A stretch of 53,828 nt of DNA from Mycobacterium sp. IS-1742 (GTDB lineage Bacteria; Actinomycetota; Actinomycetes; Mycobacteriales; Mycobacteriaceae): positions 1-53,828 of the forward strand of contig NZ_LQIV01000024.1 in assembly GCF_001500125.1 (NCBI RefSeq). Direction: 5' to 3'. Shown here piece after piece: positions 1 through 7,376 of this stretch. Within the stretch, counting starts at the first letter, position 1, and each line of letters opens with the position of its first letter. Under the pieces are notes generated by a model, which saw only the letters and a list, made by a program, of their open reading frames with translations, had not been told where the DNA came from and did not search any database. Made by a program: the position numbers and the translations under genes.

Positions 1-123
1 TCGAACGCGCACGGCACGGTGACCGGTGCGGCCGGTGGTGTGCTGCTGCGTCCGTACGCCCGGTTGATCGCCTCCACCGGTGACAGCGTCACCACCTACG
101 GCGAACCGTGGAACATGAACTGA
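1..123 (+). CDS. MspA-family porin, C-terminal end only
   Basis: The window opens inside a reading frame that ends at TGA 121-123. The 40 codons read SNAHGTVTGAAGG, then LLRPYARLIASTGDSV, then TTYGEPWNMN, which I recognise as the C-terminus of mature MspA-type porins, differing from MspA itself by about one residue in this stretch (Tyr for Phe). These proteins form the octameric outer-membrane (mycomembrane) channel for small hydrophilic solutes in fast-growing mycobacteria. The start, signal peptide and most of the barrel lie outside the window, so which paralogue it is cannot be told. A strong hairpin terminator follows directly. The identity is recalled from the family sequence, not searched. 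Confidence 0.9.
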   Translation, partial: SNAHGTVTGAAGGVLLRPYARLIASTGDSVTTYGEPWNMN

Positions 124-141
124 CGTCTGTACGACAGCGAA

Positions 142-170
142 CAGCCCCCGCCGCGGCGGGGGCTGTTTCG
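142..170 (+). terminator. Rho-independent-like terminator after the porin gene
   Basis: A GC-only stem of ten base pairs (142-151 with 156-165, loop CGCG) is followed by a short TTT run. It lies 18 bases after the porin stop and just ahead of the stop codon of the convergent mscL, so it may serve both genes. Confidence 0.75.
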
Positions 171-177
171 TTGCTGC

Positions 178-633
178 TCAACGTCTGTCGGCGCTGGTGG
201 TCTCGGCGGTGTCGGGGGTGGGCCCGGTCCCGGGCCCGGTGACCTGTCGCGGCGTGCCGCTGGTGTCGGCCAGTATGTTGCGGATCTCGGTGAGCAGGCT
301 CAACTCAGTGTCCTGGGCCTGCTCGACCTTGCCCCGCTCGCGCAGCTTCTTGTAAGGCAGGATGATCAGGAAGTACACCACCGCCGCGATCAGCAGGAAG
401 TTGATGATCGCCGAGAGCAGCACGTTCAGGTCGATGGTCTGACCGCCGCCGATGTTGATCCGCAGGATTCCGTAGTCCGCCTCACCGCCCGCTCCGATGC
501 GGCTGATCAGCGGTTCGATCACGCTGTCGGTGAACGCCGTGACCAGCCCGGTGAACGCGGTGCCGATGACCACCGCGGTCGACAGGTCGATGATGTTCCC
601 GCGGGCGAGGAACTCCTTGAAGCCTTTCAACAT
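178..633 (-). CDS. mscL: Large-conductance mechanosensitive channel MscL
   Basis: A 151-residue protein of the usual MscL size. The N-terminal amphipathic segment MLKGFKEFLARGNIIDL is followed by TM1 (about residues 15-40, with the conserved pore stretch VVIGTAFTGLVTAF), a periplasmic loop, TM2 (about 68-92) and the charged cytoplasmic helix starting KKLRERGKVE. MscL is a homopentameric emergency valve in the inner membrane that opens under hypo-osmotic tension. The Pro/Thr-rich tail after residue 128 is a typical actinobacterial extension. It lies in the same position as Rv0985c. Confidence 0.95.
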   Translation of the reverse strand: MLKGFKEFLARGNIIDLSTAVVIGTAFTGLVTAFTDSVIEPLISRIGAGGEADYGILRINIGGGQTIDLNVLLSAIINFLLIAAVVYFLIILPYKKLRERGKVEQAQDTELSLLTEIRNILADTSGTPRQVTGPGTGPTPDTAETTSADRR

Positions 634-698
634 GCGTAGGACCCCCAGTTCAAGAGTGGATGGCTGATAGTGCGCAACGCTAGCCCTCGCGCTCCGGT

Positions 699-1355
699 TT
701 AGTGGAAAGTCAGGGTGACCGCCTGCGTCAGCGACGCACCCGCCACCTCGTTGGCCGCCTGCACCGGCAGCGCCACCAGAACCGCGCGTTCGCCGGCCGC
801 GCCTGCGCCCTGCCTCTTCTCCGACACCAGCACGACCACTGCGCGGGTGGCGACCACGCGGGGCGCCGGATCCGCGCCGGTGTCGGAGATCGGCGCCGCC
901 AGAACGTCCACCACATCGCCTGTTCTCACCAGGTCGACCAGCGCGCCGTCGGCCAACTGCAGTGACACGATCCGGGCGTTCGGCCCGGCGGCGGCCTCGG
1001 CGATCCGCGGGCCGAGCACCCGGACGTCGGTGAGCACCTCGCCGCGGCGGGTGGGTCCGGCAACCGTCGATCCGATGACCGAGGACGGGTCGGCGGCGGC
1101 GCCGTCGGGAACGGTCGGCAGTGGGCGGCGCTCCAGGCGCAGATGTGTCCGGGTCAGTTCCGTACCGGGTGTGAGATCAGTCGCCGCGACGACAACGTCG
1201 ACGTGATCGCCGTCGGGATCGGAGCGCACGGCCGCCACCGCGGCGAGCAGCACCAGTGCCGCCGCGGCGATGCGACGCGCGGGCACCGTGCGGCTCCAGT
1301 CCGGCCGCAGGCCGGCCAGCCGCGCAAGCGGTGTCGGGTCGAGTGATTCCCCCAT
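699..1355 (-). CDS. SAF-domain membrane-anchored protein
   Basis: A 218-residue protein with one predicted membrane helix near residues 27-45 (a run of Ala/Leu/Val), then a SAF domain (about 52-115: VVVAATDLTPGTELTRTHL) as found in CpaB/RcpC pilus-assembly proteins and flagellar FlgA chaperones, and a C-terminal beta-rich part. No other pilus genes are nearby, so a pilus role is not supported here. It lies 68 bases downstream of ruc on the same strand. In M. tuberculosis the gene in this place (Rv0990c) is reported in the HrcA regulon with Rv0991c, so co-transcription from the CIRCE-controlled promoter is likely. Its biochemical role is unknown. Confidence 0.8.
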   Translation of the reverse strand: MGESLDPTPLARLAGLRPDWSRTVPARRIAAAALVLLAAVAAVRSDPDGDHVDVVVAATDLTPGTELTRTHLRLERRPLPTVPDGAAADPSSVIGSTVAGPTRRGEVLTDVRVLGPRIAEAAAGPNARIVSLQLADGALVDLVRTGDVVDVLAAPISDTGADPAPRVVATRAVVVLVSEKRQGAGAAGERAVLVALPVQAANEVAGASLTQAVTLTFH

Positions 1356-1423
1356 GCCGCCAAACTAGGCAGCGAGGGCCCGGCGCGCGCGGATTCGGCG
1401 CCGGCCTGTGGATAACCTCCGGG

Positions 1424-1747
1424 TCAGCTGGAGGCGGCCGCGGCGGGGGCGGAACTGGTCGACGACGAACTCGACGAGGAATCGCCCGACGAGGTCGAGC
1501 TGGACTTCTCGGAGGAACTCGTCGACTCCGAGGTGCTCTTGGCCGAGCCGTTGCTCGACGACTTCGTGGCCTCGCGGCTGTCGGTGCGGTAGAAACCGCT
1601 GCCCTTGAACACGACGCCCACCTTGCCGAAGAGCTTGCGGAGCCGGCCGCTGCACTGGGGGCATTCGGTCAGCGCATCGTCGCTGAACGCCTGCACCGCA
1701 TCGAACCGGTTGTCGCATTCGGTGCATGCATAGGAATAGGTAGGCAC
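1424..1747 (-). CDS. ruc: Ruc, redox-regulated chaperone (FmdB-type zinc ribbon)
   Basis: A 107-residue protein starting PTYSYACTECDNRF after the initiator. Two CxxC pairs (CTEC and CPQC) form an FmdB/CxxC zinc ribbon in the first half. The second half is a disordered Ser/Thr/Glu tail. It corresponds to Rv0991c, described as an oxidation-activated chaperone that keeps denatured proteins soluble and works with the DnaK system. I start it at GTG 1747, which has GGAGG five bases upstream. A longer reading frame runs 11 codons further upstream but has no ribosome site and crosses into the CIRCE element. It is expected to be heat- and HrcA-regulated. Confidence 0.9.
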   Translation of the reverse strand: MPTYSYACTECDNRFDAVQAFSDDALTECPQCSGRLRKLFGKVGVVFKGSGFYRTDSREATKSSSNGSAKSTSESTSSSEKSSSTSSGDSSSSSSSTSSAPAAAASS

Positions 1748-1773
1748 GAAAACCTCCGAGGTCGTCAAACTTG

Positions 1774-1800
1774 TTAGCACTCTACCGGCTCAAGTGCTAG
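1774..1800. promoter_or_regulatory. CIRCE element, HrcA operator, ahead of ruc
   Basis: TTAGCACTC, nine bases, then AAGTGCTAG. The consensus is TTAGCACTC-N9-GAGTGCTAA, so the left arm is perfect and the right arm matches seven of nine. It lies 27 bases upstream of the ruc start and 13 bases past the cyclo-ligase stop. The spacer length is exact, which makes a chance match unlikely. Confidence 0.9.
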
Positions 1801-1813
1801 AACCGCTACGCGG

Positions 1814-2407
1814 TCACTGTGATTCCCGCAGAGCGACCAGACCACACCCCGGCGTCAGCGCGTGCGTCATCCGCACGTCGTGGGCTTCGGCGGGCACCCG
1901 TGCGACGAGTTCCTCGTCACGCACCACCGCCACCAGCAGCGCCGCCGGCCTCGCCCATCCGAGCGAGCGGTCGTAGAATCCGGCCCCGCGCCCCAGGCGC
2001 ATCCCGGAGCGGTCCACCGCCAGGGCCGGGATCAAGACCACATCGGCGTCGGCCACCGCATCGGCCGCCCGCCACGGCGCCGCCGGTTCCCGCAGACCGA
2101 ACGGCGCGTCGACCAGGCGGCCCGGGCGGTACTCACCCCACCGCAGCGGCGTCGGGGCGCCGGCCTCGTCGTGCCGCGCGACCGGCAGCAGGACCCGCGT
2201 GCCGCGCGCCAGGAGTTCGTCCAGCAAGGCGAGCGATCCCGGCTCGGAGCCGATCGGCACGTAAGCGCACACGGTTCGCCCGGGCGCGGCGATTTCAGCA
2301 AGGTGCGCGGCGAGCGCCGCCGCCTCCCGTTCGTGCGCCTCCGGCGTCACTTTGCGGCGCGCTCGCAGCACCTGCGCGCGCATCTCGGCCTTGGTCGGCG
2401 ACGTCAC
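1814..2407 (-). CDS. 5-formyltetrahydrofolate cyclo-ligase
   Basis: A 197-residue protein of normal family size. It uses ATP to convert 5-formyl-THF into 5,10-methenyl-THF, returning this folate to one-carbon metabolism in the cytosol. Visible signatures are the N-terminal basic segment KAEMRAQVLRARRKV, the middle stretch YVPIGSEPGSLALLDELLARG and the C-terminal nucleotide-binding motif LGRGAGFYDRSL. The start is GTG 2407. It is divergent from galU, with 83 bases between the two starts, and corresponds to Rv0992c. Confidence 0.93.
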   Translation of the reverse strand: MTSPTKAEMRAQVLRARRKVTPEAHEREAAALAAHLAEIAAPGRTVCAYVPIGSEPGSLALLDELLARGTRVLLPVARHDEAGAPTPLRWGEYRPGRLVDAPFGLREPAAPWRAADAVADADVVLIPALAVDRSGMRLGRGAGFYDRSLGWARPAALLVAVVRDEELVARVPAEAHDVRMTHALTPGCGLVALRESQ

Positions 2408-2477
2408 GCCTCCACCATGACATCCCGCCCACGGAATCCAGGTGTCGCCATAACGGGTTTAACCTGCGCCCAACGGT

Positions 2478-2483
2478 TAATCT
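2478..2483 (+). promoter_or_regulatory. -10 element of galU (leaderless)
   Basis: TAATCT ends seven bases before ATG 2491, the spacing that places the transcription start at the start codon. No convincing -35 is seen. Confidence 0.6.
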
Positions 2484-2490
2484 GTCTGCG

Positions 2491-3402
2491 ATGAGCCGGC
2501 CAGAAGTACCCATTCCGTATACCGCCGTCGTGCCCGCCGCGGGCCTTGGCACCCGTTTCCTTCCTGCCACCAAGACCGTGCCCAAGGAATTGCTGCCGGT
2601 GGTGGACACCCCCGGAATCGAACTGGTGGCCGCCGAGGCCGCCGAGGCGGGCGCCGAGCGGCTCGTCATCATCACCTCCGAGGGTAAGGACGGCGTCGTC
2701 GCGCACTTCGTCGAGGATCTGGTGCTCGAGGGAACGCTCGAGGCCCGCGGTAAGAAGACGATGCTCGAGAAGGTCCGTCGCGCACCCGCGCTGATCAAGG
2801 TGGAGTCGGTGGTGCAGGCCGAACCGCTCGGCCTCGGTCATGCCGTCAGTTGCGTCGAGCCCTCGCTGTCCGACGACGAGGATGCGATCGCGGTGCTGTT
2901 GCCCGACGACCTCGTGCTGCCGACCGGTGTGCTGGAGACGATGTCGAAGGTGCGCGCCAAACGCGGCGGGTCGGTGCTGTGCGCGATCGAGGTGCCGACG
3001 GAGAAGATCAGCGCCTACGGCGTCTTCGACGTCGAAGAGGTGCCCGACGCCGCGAATCCCAACGTCCTGCGCGTCAAGGGGATGGTCGAGAAACCCAAGG
3101 CCGAGGACGCGCCGTCGCCCTACGCCGCCGCCGGCCGCTATGTACTCGACCGCGCCATCTTCGATGCACTGCGCCGGGTGACGCGCGGTGCGGGCAACGA
3201 GATCCAGCTGACCGACGCGATCGCACTGCTGATCGACGAGGGTCATCCGGTCCACGTAGTGGTGCACCGGGGGACCCGACACGACCTGGGAAATCCCGGC
3301 GGCTACCTGAAGGCTGCGGTTGACTTTGCGTTGGAACGCGACGACTACGGCCCCGAGCTGCGGCAGTGGTTGGTCGAGCGATTGGGCCTGACCGAGGACT
3401 GA
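2491..3402 (+). CDS. galU: UTP-glucose-1-phosphate uridylyltransferase GalU
   Basis: A 303-residue enzyme that makes UDP-glucose from UTP and glucose-1-phosphate, feeding trehalose, glucan and cell-wall sugar synthesis. The nucleotide-binding loop AAGLGTRFLPATK with KELLPVVDTPG lies at the N-terminus, and the sugar-site segment VEKP is near residue 198. A longer open frame upstream is rejected because it overlaps the cyclo-ligase and lacks coding character. ATG 2491 sits seven bases after a -10 hexamer. It heads a co-directional group with the moeA1/glp gene, rimJ and glpR, as in M. tuberculosis Rv0993-Rv0996. Confidence 0.96.
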   Translation: MSRPEVPIPYTAVVPAAGLGTRFLPATKTVPKELLPVVDTPGIELVAAEAAEAGAERLVIITSEGKDGVVAHFVEDLVLEGTLEARGKKTMLEKVRRAPALIKVESVVQAEPLGLGHAVSCVEPSLSDDEDAIAVLLPDDLVLPTGVLETMSKVRAKRGGSVLCAIEVPTEKISAYGVFDVEEVPDAANPNVLRVKGMVEKPKAEDAPSPYAAAGRYVLDRAIFDALRRVTRGAGNEIQLTDAIALLIDEGHPVHVVVHRGTRHDLGNPGGYLKAAVDFALERDDYGPELRQWLVERLGLTED

Positions 3403-3444
3403 GAACTGCGCGACAGGCCCGACTGAGGTGGAGAAAGGCGTGTT

Positions 3445-4704
3445 GTGCGTTCGGTTGAGGAGCAGCAGGCTCGGATAGCGGCCGCCGCGGTGGCGCCGCG
3501 GCCGGTACGGGTCGCCATCGCCGAAGCCCAGGGCCTGATGTGCGCCGAAGAGGTGGTCACCGAGCGGCCGATGCCCGGCTTCGACCAGGCCGCGATCGAC
3601 GGTTACGCGGTGCGCAGCGTGGACGTCCTGGGCGTCGGCGGCGGTGTGGGGGCCGACGACCACGACGGCCGCGATGTCAGCCTGCCCGTGATGGCGATGA
3701 TCGAGGCGGGGGCGCGGACCCCGAGCCGGTTGCAGCCCCGGCAGGCCGCGCGGGTGCAGACCGGCGCGCCGATGCCGACGCTTGCCGATGCGGTGCTGCC
3801 GCTGCGGTGGACCGACGGCGGCGCGAACCGGGTGCGGGTGCTGCGCGGGGTGCGGTCCGGCGCGTACGTGCGCCGTGCCGGCGACGACGTGCAGCCCGGT
3901 GACGTGGCGGTGCGCGCGGGCACGATCGTGGGCGCCGCGCAGGTGGGACTGCTGGCGGCCGTCGGACGTGAGCGGGTACTGGTCCACCCGCGGCCGCGGC
4001 TGTCGGTGATGAGTGTCGGCGGCGAGCTGGTCGACATCTCACGCACCCCGGGCAACGGCCAGGTCTACGACGTGAACTCGTACGCGCTGGCCGCCGCGGG
4101 ACGCGATGCCGGTGCGGAGGTGAACCGGGTCGGGATCATCGACACCGATCCCGTCCGGCTGCGCGAAGTCGTCGAGGGTCAGCTCAATCGCGCCGAGATC
4201 GTCGTGATCGCCGGGGCCGTCGGCGGTGCGGCGGCGGAGTCGGTGCGCACGGTGCTCTCGGAGCTGGGCGAGATGGAGGTCTCCCGGATCGCGATGCACC
4301 CCGGTTCGGTGCAGGGCTTCGGACAGTTGGGCCGGGACCGGGTGCCGGTGTTCCTGTTGCCCGCGAACCCGGTCAGTGCGCTGGTGGTCTTCGAGGTCAT
4401 GGTGCGGCCGTTGATCCGGTTGTCGTTGGGCAAGCGGGCGCCGATGCGCCGCATCGTCGAGGCCCGCGCCCTGTCGCCGATCACCTCGGTGTCGGGCCGC
4501 AAGGGATACCTGCGTGGTCAGCTCATGCGTGACCAGGACACCGGCGAATACCTCGTCCAGGCCCTCGGCGGCGCCCCCGGCGCCTCGTCGCACCTGCTCG
4601 CCACGCTGGCCGAGGCAAACTGTCTGGTGATCGTGCCGACGGACGTCGACGAGGTCCGAACCGGTGAGACCGTGGACGTCGCCTTCCTGGCGCAACGCGG
4701 CTGA
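3445..4704 (+). CDS. moeA1: MoeA-like Glp (gephyrin-like) protein, catalytic motifs degenerate
   Basis: A 419-residue MoeA-fold protein. The N-terminal motif IDGYAVR (51-57) is intact. The molybdenum-insertion motifs are not: the usual TSGGVSxGxxD loop reads AGAVGGAAAES (256-266), the KPGKP motif reads HPGSV (285-289), and LPGNP reads LPANP (305-309). That fits the corynebacterial/mycobacterial Glp group, reported as a divisome scaffold that binds the membrane receptor GlpR rather than as a working cofactor enzyme. A glpR-type gene lies two genes downstream. The start is GTG 3445 behind a GAGAAAGG site. A residual role in molybdenum cofactor synthesis cannot be excluded from sequence. Confidence 0.9.
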   Translation: MRSVEEQQARIAAAAVAPRPVRVAIAEAQGLMCAEEVVTERPMPGFDQAAIDGYAVRSVDVLGVGGGVGADDHDGRDVSLPVMAMIEAGARTPSRLQPRQAARVQTGAPMPTLADAVLPLRWTDGGANRVRVLRGVRSGAYVRRAGDDVQPGDVAVRAGTIVGAAQVGLLAAVGRERVLVHPRPRLSVMSVGGELVDISRTPGNGQVYDVNSYALAAAGRDAGAEVNRVGIIDTDPVRLREVVEGQLNRAEIVVIAGAVGGAAAESVRTVLSELGEMEVSRIAMHPGSVQGFGQLGRDRVPVFLLPANPVSALVVFEVMVRPLIRLSLGKRAPMRRIVEARALSPITSVSGRKGYLRGQLMRDQDTGEYLVQALGGAPGASSHLLATLAEANCLVIVPTDVDEVRTGETVDVAFLAQRG

Positions 4705-4725
4705 GCGCCGCTGATCTGAGTCGAG

Positions 4726-5379
4726 GTGAACCTGCTGCGGTCCAGTTCTCTCCATCCCGGATGGCCGATGCCGGTGGGCCCGTTGCGGGTGCCTGCCGGG
4801 GTGGTGCGACTGCGTCCGGTTCGGCTGCGCGACGCCGCGCAGTGGAGCCGTATCCGGCTGGCCGACCGCGCGCACCTCGAACCATGGGAACCGGTGACAG
4901 GAGTCGATTGGCAAGTGCGGCACTCGTTTTCGTCGTGGCCGTCGGTGTGTTCGACGCTCCGATCGGAGGCCCGCAAAGGACGGATGCTGCCGTATGTCAT
5001 CGAGGTCGACGGGTATTTCGCCGGGCAGTTGACCATCGGCAACGTCACCCACGGCGCACTGCGCTCGGCGTGGATCGGCTACTGGGTGGCCAGTGAGCGC
5101 ATCGGCGGGGGAGTGGCGACCGCGGCACTCGCACTCGGGGTGGACCACTGTTTCGGGCCGGTGATGCTGCACCGGGTCGAGGCGACCGTGCGACCGGAGA
5201 ACGCGCCGAGCCGCCGGGTGCTGGCAAAGGTCGGCTTCCGCGAGGAGGGGCTGCTCAAACGCTACCTCGACGTCGACGGCGGATGGCGCGACCACCTGCT
5301 GGTGGCGATCACCGTCGAGGAGCTCAGCGGGTCGGCGTCGTCGACGCTGGTGCGTTCAGGTCGCGCCGACTGGGCCTGA
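4726..5379 (+). CDS. rimJ: GNAT acetyltransferase, RimJ/RimL type
   Basis: A 217-residue single-domain GNAT protein. The opening LRPVRLRDAAQW, the acetyl-CoA-binding motif near residues 118-140 (GYWVASERIGGGVATAAL) and the C-terminal strand with NAPSRRVLAKVGFREEG are standard for ribosomal-protein N-terminal acetyltransferases. The real target is unknown. The gene sits between the glp and glpR genes in the same order as Rv0994-Rv0996, 21 bases after glp, so it is probably co-transcribed with galU-glp. The start is GTG 4726, preceded by TCGAG, a weak ribosome site. Confidence 0.85.
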   Translation: MNLLRSSSLHPGWPMPVGPLRVPAGVVRLRPVRLRDAAQWSRIRLADRAHLEPWEPVTGVDWQVRHSFSSWPSVCSTLRSEARKGRMLPYVIEVDGYFAGQLTIGNVTHGALRSAWIGYWVASERIGGGVATAALALGVDHCFGPVMLHRVEATVRPENAPSRRVLAKVGFREEGLLKRYLDVDGGWRDHLLVAITVEELSGSASSTLVRSGRADWA

Positions 5380-5392
5380 CGGCTGTTACTGA

Positions 5393-5424
5393 TGTGACAC
5401 GTGTGACTAGTGGTGCTTGTCACA
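5393..5424. promoter_or_regulatory. GTCACA-type direct repeats ahead of glpR
   Basis: Read on the minus strand, GTCACA occurs twice with a nine-base period (5393-5398 and 5402-5407), and a third GTCACA lies on the plus strand at 5419-5424 inside GCTTG-TCA-CAAGC. Paired GTCACA-like repeats resemble sites described for the cell-cycle response regulator MtrA. The assignment is tentative. Confidence 0.35.
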
Positions 5425-5486
5425 AGCGAATTACAGGTGTGTAATTGTCTCGGCGCGTCGACCCCAGGTGCGCTGGTCAACCGACC

Positions 5487-5492
5487 TAGCCT
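5487..5492 (+). promoter_or_regulatory. -10 element of glpR
   Basis: TAGCCT lies 22 bases upstream of ATG 5515. The leader between them carries the AAAGGAG ribosome site, so this transcript would have a short leader. Confidence 0.45.
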
Positions 5493-5514
5493 GTAGGGGA
5501 AAGGAGCAGGCGCA

Positions 5515-6546
5515 ATGCCAAGCATCCCCCAATCTCTGCTGTGGATCTCGCTCGTGGTGCTCTGGCTCTTCGTGCTGGTGCCCATGCTGGTGAGCAAGCG
5601 CGATGCCGTCCGGCGCACGAGCGACGTCGCGCTGGCCACCCGCGTGTTGAACTCAGGGCAGAGCGCTCGACTGCTCCGCCGGTCCGGTCCGGCCGCCGGC
5701 CACCACTCCGACCCGGACTGGCGCCCCTCCGCCGACGAACTCGAGGACGAACCGCTCGACGACGAGCGTGAGGGCGCCGTGGTCCTCGCCGCCGCGCCGC
5801 GGCGCGACGCCGAACCCGACTACCTCGACGTCGACATCGTGGAAGAGGACTCCGGTGCGCTACCCGTCGGGTCCGCGGCCGACGAACCGCTCGAAGACGT
5901 CCTGCCGACCAAGGCCGCGGTCGAGGTCGTGGACGACTTCGAGGACGATCCCGAGGCCGAGGATGAGGCCGAGGACGAATCCGGCGGTCTCGCAGAGGAT
6001 TCGGACCACACCGAACACGCCGACGACGGCACCGAAGACGAGTACGAGTACGTGCCCGACTCGTCGGGGATCGAGACCGCCCCGGAGCCCGAGCAGGCCG
6101 ACGACACGATCGGTGCGGCCCGCAGACGGCGCTACGAGTCGAAGACCGCCGAGGCCGTCAGCGCCCGCAAGTTCCGGTTCCGCAAGCGGATGGTGACCTC
6201 GATGGCGGTCGCGCTGCTGGCGTCGGCCGTGCTCGCCTACCTCGTCGCGCCGTGGGCGTGGTGGTTGTGCGGGGCGGTGGGTGCTGTGACCGTCCTCTAC
6301 CTCGGTTACCTGCGCAGGCAGACCCGCATCGAGGAGCAGGTGCGGCGCAGGCGCGCTCAGCGCATTCGCCGCTCCCGGTTGGGTGTGGAGAACACCGACG
6401 ACCCGGAACTGGACGTGGTGCCCGCCCGCCTGCGCAGGCCAGGCGCGGCGGTGCTGGAGATCGACGACGAGGACCCGATCTTCGAACACCTCGACGAGGT
6501 GGCCTTCGCCCGGCACTTCGACCTGCCCAGGGCCGCCGGGCAGTAG
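5515..6546 (+). CDS. glpR: GlpR/SepX-like membrane receptor of the divisome
   Basis: A 343-residue membrane protein. One N-terminal helix (about 8-27, LLWISLVVLWLFVLVPMLV) is followed by a long acidic, disordered region (about 75-200, rich in Asp/Glu), then two closely spaced helices (about 225-262) and a basic C-terminal part. This matches Rv0996 and its homologues, Corynebacterium GlpR and Streptomyces SepX, which tie the MoeA-like Glp to FtsZ, Wag31/DivIVA and cell division. The glp gene is just upstream in the same direction. The start ATG has AAAGGAG ten bases upstream. The function comes from family knowledge, not from a motif. Confidence 0.85.
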   Translation: MPSIPQSLLWISLVVLWLFVLVPMLVSKRDAVRRTSDVALATRVLNSGQSARLLRRSGPAAGHHSDPDWRPSADELEDEPLDDEREGAVVLAAAPRRDAEPDYLDVDIVEEDSGALPVGSAADEPLEDVLPTKAAVEVVDDFEDDPEAEDEAEDESGGLAEDSDHTEHADDGTEDEYEYVPDSSGIETAPEPEQADDTIGAARRRRYESKTAEAVSARKFRFRKRMVTSMAVALLASAVLAYLVAPWAWWLCGAVGAVTVLYLGYLRRQTRIEEQVRRRRAQRIRRSRLGVENTDDPELDVVPARLRRPGAAVLEIDDEDPIFEHLDEVAFARHFDLPRAAGQ

Positions 6547-6575
6547 GTCGGTTTCGACCGGTGCGCGACGGCTGG

Positions 6576-6581
6576 TAGCCT
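6576..6581 (+). promoter_or_regulatory. -10 of the tRNA-Ala promoter
   Basis: TAGCCT, with a weak TTCGAC -35 at 6553-6558 and a 17-base spacer, 15 bases before the tRNA. Confidence 0.5.
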
Positions 6582-6596
6582 TTCGTTCCGGTATCA

Positions 6597-6672
6597 GGGG
6601 CTATGGCGCAGTTGGTAGCGCGACTCGTTCGCATCGAGTAGGTCAGGGGTTCGATTCCCCTTAGCTCCACCA
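6597..6672 (+). tRNA. tRNA-Ala, anticodon CGC
   Basis: A complete cloverleaf of 76 bases. Acceptor GGGGCTA pairs with TAGCTCC, the anticodon stem ACTCG/CGAGT encloses loop TTCGCAT (anticodon CGC, reading GCG), the T-arm loop is TTCGATT, and the 3' ACCA is encoded. It sits alone between glpR and the next gene. Confidence 0.97.
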
Positions 6673-6806
6673 GTCAGACGCAGGGTCGGCCCCGGGCGCC
6701 TGTTCTCCTTCCCGCCACACCGATGTCGATTCGATGCCGGAAACCTGCCCCGAAAATTCACAGAATCTGATACGTCCGTGCAGGTGCGGGGTATGACCTT
6801 CCCTGA

Positions 6807-6812
6807 TAATCT
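6807..6812 (+). promoter_or_regulatory. Possible -10 of the small exported-protein gene
   Basis: TAATCT within TGATAATCT, 60 bases upstream of ATG 6873. No clear -35 is visible, so this is only a candidate. Confidence 0.35.
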
Positions 6813-6872
6813 TCGTCAGCGCGCTTGAGTGAACAGTCCCGGGACCTGATCCCGCAGAGAAAGGGGAGGCAG

Positions 6873-7250
6873 ATGGCCGAACACGCCGAAGCCCTCGTCC
6901 GCAGAACCAAGAAGCTGGGCATCCTGGGATTCGGTGCGGTCGCCGTCACCGGAGCCTTCCTGGCGTTCGGAGCCGGTACGGCCGGCGCCGACGTGGAGGA
7001 CGTCGAGGGTGACCCCGCGGCGCCGTCCGCATTCCCCGTCGCCGAAGACGGCATCCGCGTCGCCGATCCCGGTGTGGTGAACGCCGGTCCATCCGAGGTG
7101 CGCGCGGCCGACGTCAACGCGCCGCTGCCGCCGGCCGGTGGCGAGTCGAAGGATTCGCTGCGCGCCGTGCCCTCCATCACCGGTGGTATCGGCTCGTACA
7201 TCGACTTCGGTCCGTTCGGTGGCGCCGGCGCCCCGATCTGGGATTGGTAA
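6873..7250 (+). CDS. Small exported protein of unknown function
   Basis: I do not recognise a family. The 125-residue product begins with a basic N-region (RRTKK), a hydrophobic stretch (about residues 16-36) and an AGA-type signal-peptidase site before DVED. The mature part is acidic, Pro/Ala-rich and low in complexity, ending GAPIWDW. I chose ATG 6873 because AAGGGGAGG lies just upstream; a GTG 16 codons earlier has no such site and would put a charged segment before the signal. A strong terminator follows, so it is probably monocistronic and secreted. Confidence 0.8.
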   Translation: MAEHAEALVRRTKKLGILGFGAVAVTGAFLAFGAGTAGADVEDVEGDPAAPSAFPVAEDGIRVADPGVVNAGPSEVRAADVNAPLPPAGGESKDSLRAVPSITGGIGSYIDFGPFGGAGAPIWDW

Positions 7251-7273
7251 CCCCCGGCTCAGTCTGACGACCA

Positions 7274-7312
7274 GCGCCCGGTTCCGTGTCGACGGAACCG
7301 GGCGCTTCTCGT
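7274..7312 (+). terminator. Terminator after the small exported-protein gene
   Basis: A perfect 14-bp stem (7274-7287 with 7292-7305, loop GTCG) followed by a T-containing stretch (TTCTCGTT), 23 bases after the stop codon. Confidence 0.8.
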
Positions 7313-7363
7313 TGTGCGCAAGACGTCACTGACCTTTCCTTGTCGGCCCCGGCGCGTGCGCCG

Positions 7364-7369
7364 TAGCCT
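7364..7369 (+). promoter_or_regulatory. -10 of the acetyltransferase gene (leaderless)
   Basis: TAGCCT ends seven bases before ATG 7377. A partial -35, TTGTCG, lies 18 bases upstream. Confidence 0.55.
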
Positions 7370-7376
7370 CGGACCC

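Noticed and set aside
2404..3987. 527-codon minus-strand frame across galU and the moeA1/glp gene
   Set aside because: It is the antisense shadow of two well-recognised genes, in a GC-rich genome where such frames are common; its product has no recognisable motif.
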